In this document: piece by piece, positions 8,530-12,590 of the stretch
Numbering within the stretch: position 1 is the stretch's first letter
How the letters are laid out: every line of letters starts with the position of its first letter
DNA from: Temnopleurus reevesii
Lineage: Eukaryota; Echinodermata; Echinoidea; Temnopleuroida; Temnopleuridae
Direction: 5' to 3'
DNA length: 12,590 nucleotides
NCBI GenBank assembly: GCA_036244855.1
Contig: BQKZ01013903.1
Span: forward strand, 1 to 12,590
Translations under genes and position numbers: made by a program
Notes under the pieces: model-generated
The model's database searches: none
Told to the model about the DNA's origin: nothing
The model's input: the letters and a program-made list of their open reading frames with translations, nothing else

Positions 8530-9385
8530 ATGGCATAATCATCTGTTTTTCTATTGAAAATGGTTAAAGAAATATTTTTTAGATGGACAGGTGGATGCAC
8601 GTTGATGTTTTACGATTTGAATATTACTGGTTGTTGAGTTAGGAACCCGTCATTCAAATCTAAAAGACAAAAGGAGACGATTTTTGGTTGCATCCCTGTA
8701 AAACGGATAAGATTTTTTTTCTTTTTATCTTCCTTCCGAGGTATTTATTTTACAGATATACATGTGCAACAACATAAAATACATAAAATATAAATCAATT
8801 TAGAACAGTTTTGCATTTTACTACTTACATTTAACATGTTCAGTGGAAAAAAATCAGACTTTTACATCAATGGAAAGAAAGAAAACATTTGATCGGCGTG
8901 CACACAAAATACCGTCACAATAAAATCAGGCACAAAGGAAGACCCAATTGATCATGAAAAGATGCCGTTCCTAGCAACCGTCATCGAACGCAATGGTACA
9001 TCGTCTGCATGCCAACCAACAACAACAACCACTTTGGCGTATTATGTAATAGACAATAATTGTTTCACTTCATTTTCGTTGAATTTGGCTATGTTAATTT
9101 TCATACTCAAATATAATCTAATTTCTAATTTGAGTTCCTTTAAAAAAATAAAATGGATGCATATTATGAACTGTATGACCAAAGCTAATTTTTACGTAAT
9201 TTCAATATAGATAATAAATTGAGCAACATTTATCAACAGGTTAATGAGGTGCGTTTCTTCTTTGTTTATATCGTAGACTGTCGATCATGGCAATGTTTAT
9301 AGTAAACAAATTGTCTATTAATCTAAATAAAATCGGCCAAGATGACCGTTATTTTACCCACGACAATCGAAATTACAGGATAATA
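8530..9385. other. Non-coding DNA upstream of the EGF/EMI gene
   Basis: AT-rich DNA without recognised exons, elements or RNA genes. A short CAACAACAACAACC run lies at 9018. If 9386 is the true start, this stretch would hold the promoter, but I see no promoter motif I can defend. Confidence 0.5.
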
Positions 9386-9470
9386 ATGAATTTCAAAGCA
9401 GTCTTCCTATTCTTCATCTATGTGCATTATAACGTTGCATCATTTTTTATTATACGCAAAGTCAGTGGAA
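9386..9470 (+). CDS. Candidate first exon with signal peptide (EGF/EMI gene)
   Basis: An ATG at 9386, with A at -3, opens a frame starting MNFKAVFLFFIYVHYNVAS. It has a basic residue, a long hydrophobic core and a small-residue end, as in a secretory signal peptide. Two GT sites leave phase 1 (after 9464 and after 9470), which is the phase needed to join the first EGF exon at 10291; the joined codon would be ACT (Thr). Neither site is a strong donor match, and the frame stops at 9488-9490 if unspliced. The exon end is therefore uncertain, and the link to the EGF exons is inferred from strand, order, phase and the need of an extracellular protein for a signal. It could also be a chance frame. 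Confidence 0.35.
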
Positions 9471-10290
9471 GTGAAATAGTCTTGGAATGAGTTTTCACTG
9501 TATTTAAGCGTAGACAATTGAGGTGTTGAGAAACAATTTTTTTCAAGCGATTTAGAATATCAGCCATTACGCCGATACAAACCTCAGTGAAGGGATGTAT
9601 TATAATCTTCTTTGCATCAGCCATACCGTACGCCAATATTGAAAATTGAATGGTACATAACTAATTAGTAGATTTTCAGTCATTATTCCTATTCTTACCT
9701 AGAATCTTCAGTGTAGTACAACTTTGCGACAAGAAAGTTTACAAAGAGAGTTATTACCTGTGTGTGAAAATTTNTCTATTTTTCAATATTTCATTTCTAT
9801 ATTGATGATAGAAATCGAAATGAGCCTTCATTTTTCTGTTTTAAAAACAGAATATTGACCGAGATGAGAGTCAATTTTCTATTTTTCTATTTTTCAATTT
9901 GAAATAAGAAATTGAATTAACGGATAGTGCCTCAATTCAGAAGGTGCCCCCATCCCATTGACAAATTCTTTATTCATCCTTTTTACTCTCATCACCGATT
10001 GTTAAGAGACATTTGGGAAGAAGTAAATTGCTTCAAACGATCAACACATGAAAGTAAATTAATGTAAATTTTAACAATGATATTTTCAATGATGTTTTCA
10101 GTACGACTGTGAGAATGTGTAGAGCAATTAATCACTCACAAATATGAGTGGGTGGGGAGTAACGATTCGCTTAAAAGCTATCGCTAGTGCAAAAGAGTCT
10201 ACAGATAATTGAAATAGTAATTAAATCAAATGTAATAAAATCATATCAGATTTTTGTTCTCGATTTACTGATAAAACTTTGTTCTTTCAG

Positions 10291-10386
10291 CTGAATGTAG
10301 TCCACCGTGTGAGAATGGTGGTACGTGTATACGAGCAGGCTTCTGCCGATGTCAAACTGGCTACAGGGGAATGCAGTGTCAAATAC
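10291..10386 (+). CDS. EGF-like domain exon 1
   Basis: This exon encodes one short EGF-like domain, a disulfide-bonded extracellular module. It follows the acceptor GTTCTTTCAG, starts with two bases of a split codon and ends ATAC before GTGAGT, a strong donor. It is 96 bases long and phase 1 at both ends, the typical form of a shuffled EGF exon. The peptide contains CSPPCENGGTC, then CRCQTGYRGMQC. Cysteine spacing is C-x3-C-x5-C-x5-C-x1-C-x8-C, matching the compact EGF type seen for example in WIF1-like and related proteins. There is no calcium-binding EGF consensus at its start. The last split codon joins the next exon to give Pro. Confidence 0.9.
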
Positions 10387-11032
10387 GTGAGTATAGTTGT
10401 TTATTAAGGTATATTGTAGAGTTTCCCAGTCATTTTCCTACTGTTCTCAAGCGATTTAACGATTTGGCAATCATTTAATTTCGCCAAAATCACATACACG
10501 CCCTCGACATCATGCTCGAAATTGAATGCTCGAAATGGGAATCGTTTTGCCAAAAAAGTTTAAACAAAATAACTATGGAAAACCTATATTAAAGAATATA
10601 CATATCATTTTTGTAATCTAGTGGTAGTGATTGAAGGATGGAATGCAGAAAATATTTAAATGAGTTAGATCATAAACTTTGTTCGTAACCATGATATTGC
10701 ATCAGCATAATTCCACCGGATGTTTTTCTCAACCATTTACACGTAATCAGATAAACCGCTTACTTTTTCCATTTCAGAGCCCAGTTAATACACTACTTTA
10801 AGTGTATGATAATGACAATATTGTTTATGACTACTCCAATTCCAATAGGTTTGCAAAGTCAAGATTAAAACGTGTCTTGTTAAGTATTAAAATATGACAT
10901 TCCTCCTTTGTAATTTTAGAAATTTCAAAATCCATTCCTGCAGTTCTGTGAGCCATATTCATTTCATATTTGACAATATTGATGTAGAAATTTATATCAC
11001 TTCATTAAAATTCCGTCACTATTTTTATCCAG
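10387..11032 (+). other. Intron between EGF exons 1 and 2
   Basis: A GTGAGT donor and a CAG-type acceptor bound 646 bases. A decoy acceptor (CCATTTCAG, ending 10777) is followed by an early stop in the required frame. No other exon is evident. Confidence 0.75.
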
Positions 11033-11128
11033 CATATTGCAGACGATCGTGTGTGAATGGCGGGAAATGTTCAGGAGCTGATACATGTACATGCCCCAGA
11101 GGATACACAGGTGCACACTGTCAACAAT
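11033..11128 (+). CDS. EGF-like domain exon 2
   Basis: This second compact EGF-like domain has the same length (96 bases), the same phases (1/1) and the same cysteine spacing as the exon at 10291. It starts after ATTTTTATCCAG and ends CAACAAT before GTAAGA. The peptide reads YCRRSCVNGGKC, then CTCPRGYTGAHCQQ. The C-x-NGG-x-C and GYTG-x-x-C marks are standard for EGF modules. The identical size and spacing suggest that the two exons arose by tandem exon duplication, although the residues between the cysteines have diverged. An unspliced frame does run through this exon from upstream, but the splice sites and the in-frame joins on both sides show it is an internal exon. Confidence 0.9.
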
Positions 11129-11704
11129 GTAAGAACATATTTTTTAAAATCTTTTCTTTTCTAATTTCTTAAATCTAATTTACTCACATGGATTTCAGAA
11201 TCGTTTTATCAGAGTCGACTTGTAGATATAAAATACAATGAAATATTTTCAGTATATGATTCATGATGTCGTGGCTGATGTCTATAAGGTGTTTGTTTCA
11301 AAGTTTAAAAGTAATCATGCTTGAAGAAGTTGCAATAACTACTTAACGCGTGAGTTATTGGGATGTCTTATTATTCCTTCTCAATGAAACGCTATAGCTG
11401 ATATGCGGTTTGAAACAATTTTTCTAAACCATGAAAACGATATTCACATAGTTGTTGATGTGATTCCATAGATGATTGTCGATTCTGGCGTCTTGTATTT
11501 CTTTATATTATTCTTAATACTCTCATTTCTTTAAACGCTGATGAATCATGGGCAATCTAGAAATGAAACATTACACAGTGAGGATAAATAGAAATGCATT
11601 GTAATATAATCAGAAAAAGTCAGATGATCATTGCGATATTTATGTCTTCAGCAACATGAATTTGTATTTCTATTTTGTTCCATATTCATCCGTTTCTCCT
11701 TTAG
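11129..11704 (+). other. Intron between EGF exon 2 and the truncated EGF exon
   Basis: This intron of 576 bases starts GTAAGA and ends CTCCTTTAG. I see no cysteine-rich exon or repeat element inside it. Confidence 0.75.
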
Positions 11705-11804
11705 CTAAATGCGCGGGTGGTTGTCCAGGCTACTCACAGTGTATTGGTCAGAATAAATGTTCAACATATGGGCGCCACGTGATTGCATCTTCTACGTCAA
11801 ACAG
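11705..11804 (+). CDS. Truncated EGF-like module with four cysteines, plus linker
   Basis: This exon lies between the acceptor CTCCTTTAG and the donor AACAG|GTAAAA. It starts in phase 1 and ends in phase 2 (100 bases), so it marks the end of the phase-1 EGF exon series. It encodes KCAGGCPGYSQCIGQNKCST and then a polar linker ending SSTSN. The four cysteines keep exactly the C-x3-C-x5-C-x5-C spacing of the two preceding EGF modules, but threonine stands where cysteine 5 would be and cysteine 6 is absent. In the EGF fold the pairing is 1-3, 2-4, 5-6, so what is lost is one complete pair. The linker leads into the probable EMI domain. The exon call is strong; reading the module as a reduced EGF is inference. 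Confidence 0.8.
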
Positions 11805-11931
11805 GTAAAACTCTTTGGATTTTAGTGCCGATAATACTTGAATAATTTCACAATTTCTTAGAAAATATCCTGATCTAAATAAATGTAGAGCAGAATTTTG
11901 ATAGTCATTACCGTCAATCCTTCAAGATCTA

Positions 11932-11982
11932 TTGCTCATTTACTAAGAACAAATGTTGGTTTAAAGTTTAGTAAATGAGCAA
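11932..11982. repeat. Perfect 15-base inverted repeat
   Basis: TTGCTCATTTACTAA at 11932-11946 has its exact complement at 11968-11982, with a 21-base loop. It lies in the intron before the EMI exon. No role is apparent. Confidence 0.85.
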
Positions 11983-12256
11983 ATGCAGTTACATTAAGTG
12001 ATATTGACAAACTCTGAAATGTTTTTTTTTACCATGTTTTATTTTTCAAATCACCTTTATCATGTTTAAAGCTTATTTTTTGTTAATCAACAATTTAACA
12101 GTTGTATGTTTTATTTCAAAAGAAGAAAACTTGTGAAACAATGGTGGTTGCTTTAATTCAAGTTATTGCGAGACTTTGTAATCTTCTAATAAAAAAACTA
12201 ACAATGGCGCATATTCAAGGTTGTGTTTCAGAATGCTGTTCATAGAGGTGCGCACG

Positions 12257-12350
12257 ACTCTACGAACGACTGGTGATCCTTTCCTGTACTCAATGATATC
12301 TCCTGTCGCTGAATCGCACCTGAGAAAGGATCACCAGTCGTTCGTAGAGT
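12257..12350. repeat. Perfect 27-base inverted repeat with 40-base spacer
   Basis: The arm at 12257-12283 begins ACTCTACGAACGACTGGTGA, and its exact complement is at 12324-12350. No mismatch occurs over 27 bases, in contrast to the worn arms of every large inverted repeat in the window, so it is recent, under constraint or an artefact. In the intron RNA it would form a stable stem 75 bases before the EMI exon. Confidence 0.95.
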
Positions 12351-12425
12351 GTTATATTTGTACAAACAGCTTTTTACCAAACAAAACCCTGATTGAAGCA
12401 TTTTTTCCATATTTTGTCATGACAG

Positions 12426-12551
12426 GAGAAGGCCGTGGTGCCCCCTGCAATCATTCACTGAGACGTATACTCTAACGTACATCAAACCAGCTATACAGAA
12501 ATACAGAGTGCGATGTGGAGCGTATGGATTAAAAACATGTGAATCATCCAG
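12426..12551 (+). CDS. Probable EMI domain, first half (partial gene at right edge)
   Basis: The exon starts after GTCATGACAG and ends TCCAG before GTAATT. The previous exon ends in AG, and the G here completes an Arg codon; the phase is 2 at both ends. The only frame open throughout is the one set by that join, which supports the splice model. The peptide includes RRPWCPLQSFTETYTLTY, then KPAIQKYRVRCGAYGLKTC. The order WC, an S-F-x-x-x-Y stretch, proline, KY-x-x-x-C and a second cysteine about eight residues later matches the start of EMI domains as in MEGF10-type and emilin proteins, which are extracellular cysteine-rich modules. The expected second half, with a CCPG-like motif, would lie past the window. 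EMI is a pattern match by eye and remains probable rather than proven. Confidence 0.65.
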
Positions 12552-12590
12552 GTAATTACTTTGTAAACATCACCAAATATATTAATTTCA

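Larger units (their letters stand above)
11805..12425 (+). other. Intron before the EMI exon, holding two inverted repeats
   Basis: This intron of 621 bases starts GTAAAA and ends GTCATGACAG. It contains the 15-base inverted repeat at 11932-11982 and the perfect 27-base one at 12257-12350, the latter 75 bases before the acceptor. Confidence 0.7.

Noticed and set aside
9760..9915. AT-rich stretch with repeated TTTCTATTTTTCAAT and short palindromes, considered as another MITE
   Set aside because: No pair of long matching ends or target duplication could be found, and one base is undetermined, so it is better described as low-complexity sequence.
10768..10790. Acceptor-like CCATTTCAG between the EGF exons
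   Set aside because: The sequence after it has an early stop in the frame needed and no cysteine pattern, while exons 1 and 2 join perfectly without it.
12221..12475. 84-residue plus-strand frame over the 27-base inverted repeat and into the last exon
   Set aside because: It reads the EMI exon in the wrong frame; the frame set by the preceding exon is open to the donor and shows the EMI-like pattern.

Overview
The window looks like AT-rich nuclear DNA from a metazoan, most likely a marine deuterostome such as an echinoderm. No continuous gene is present. Coding sequence appears only as short exons with GT/AG borders and matching phases, separated by introns of hundreds to thousands of bases. 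The rest is dense in small inverted-repeat elements, a minisatellite-like array and microsatellites. The echinoderm assignment is an inference from an invertebrate-style C-type lectin with an extra cysteine pair, short EGF exons and the repeat types; the sequence itself only proves an intron-rich animal-type genome.

Two partial genes lie head to head. On the minus strand, exons at 6176-5868 and 2952-2833 splice in phase (1/1) to give one complete C-type lectin-like domain (CTLD) of about 142 residues, interrupted by a 2.9 kb intron. On the plus strand, four exons at 10291-10386, 11033-11128, 11705-11804 and 12426-12551 join in one open frame. They encode two short EGF-like domains, a third EGF-like module that has lost its last two cysteines, and the first half of a probable EMI domain whose second half lies beyond the right edge. 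A candidate signal-peptide exon for this gene starts at 9386. Both products look extracellular, as in adhesion, matrix or recognition proteins; nothing in the sequence shows that they act together.

Layout: 1-699 AT-rich DNA with one unexplained 169-codon frame; 700-2576 an old tandem array with a roughly 213-base unit, nearly identical in its middle four units and decayed on both sides, interrupted by a perfect hairpin and a microsatellite-linked repeat; 2594-2777 a small MITE next to the last lectin exon; 3329-3881 a 553-base foldback element flanked by TTAA; 3949-4979 a diverged inverted duplication of about 1 kb; 5868-6176 the first lectin exon; 6385-6576, 7972-8148 and 8338-8526 three copies of a MITE of about 190 bases, the last with intact ends and a TTA target duplication; 9386-12551 the EGF/EMI gene, with a perfect 27-base inverted repeat in its last visible intron.

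The points most worth following up are the EGF-then-EMI architecture with a four-cysteine EGF, the lectin's altered calcium-site residues and possible MITE-derived tail, the homogenised-centre tandem array, and the perfect intronic hairpin. I did not find clear evidence of a wholly new biological system.
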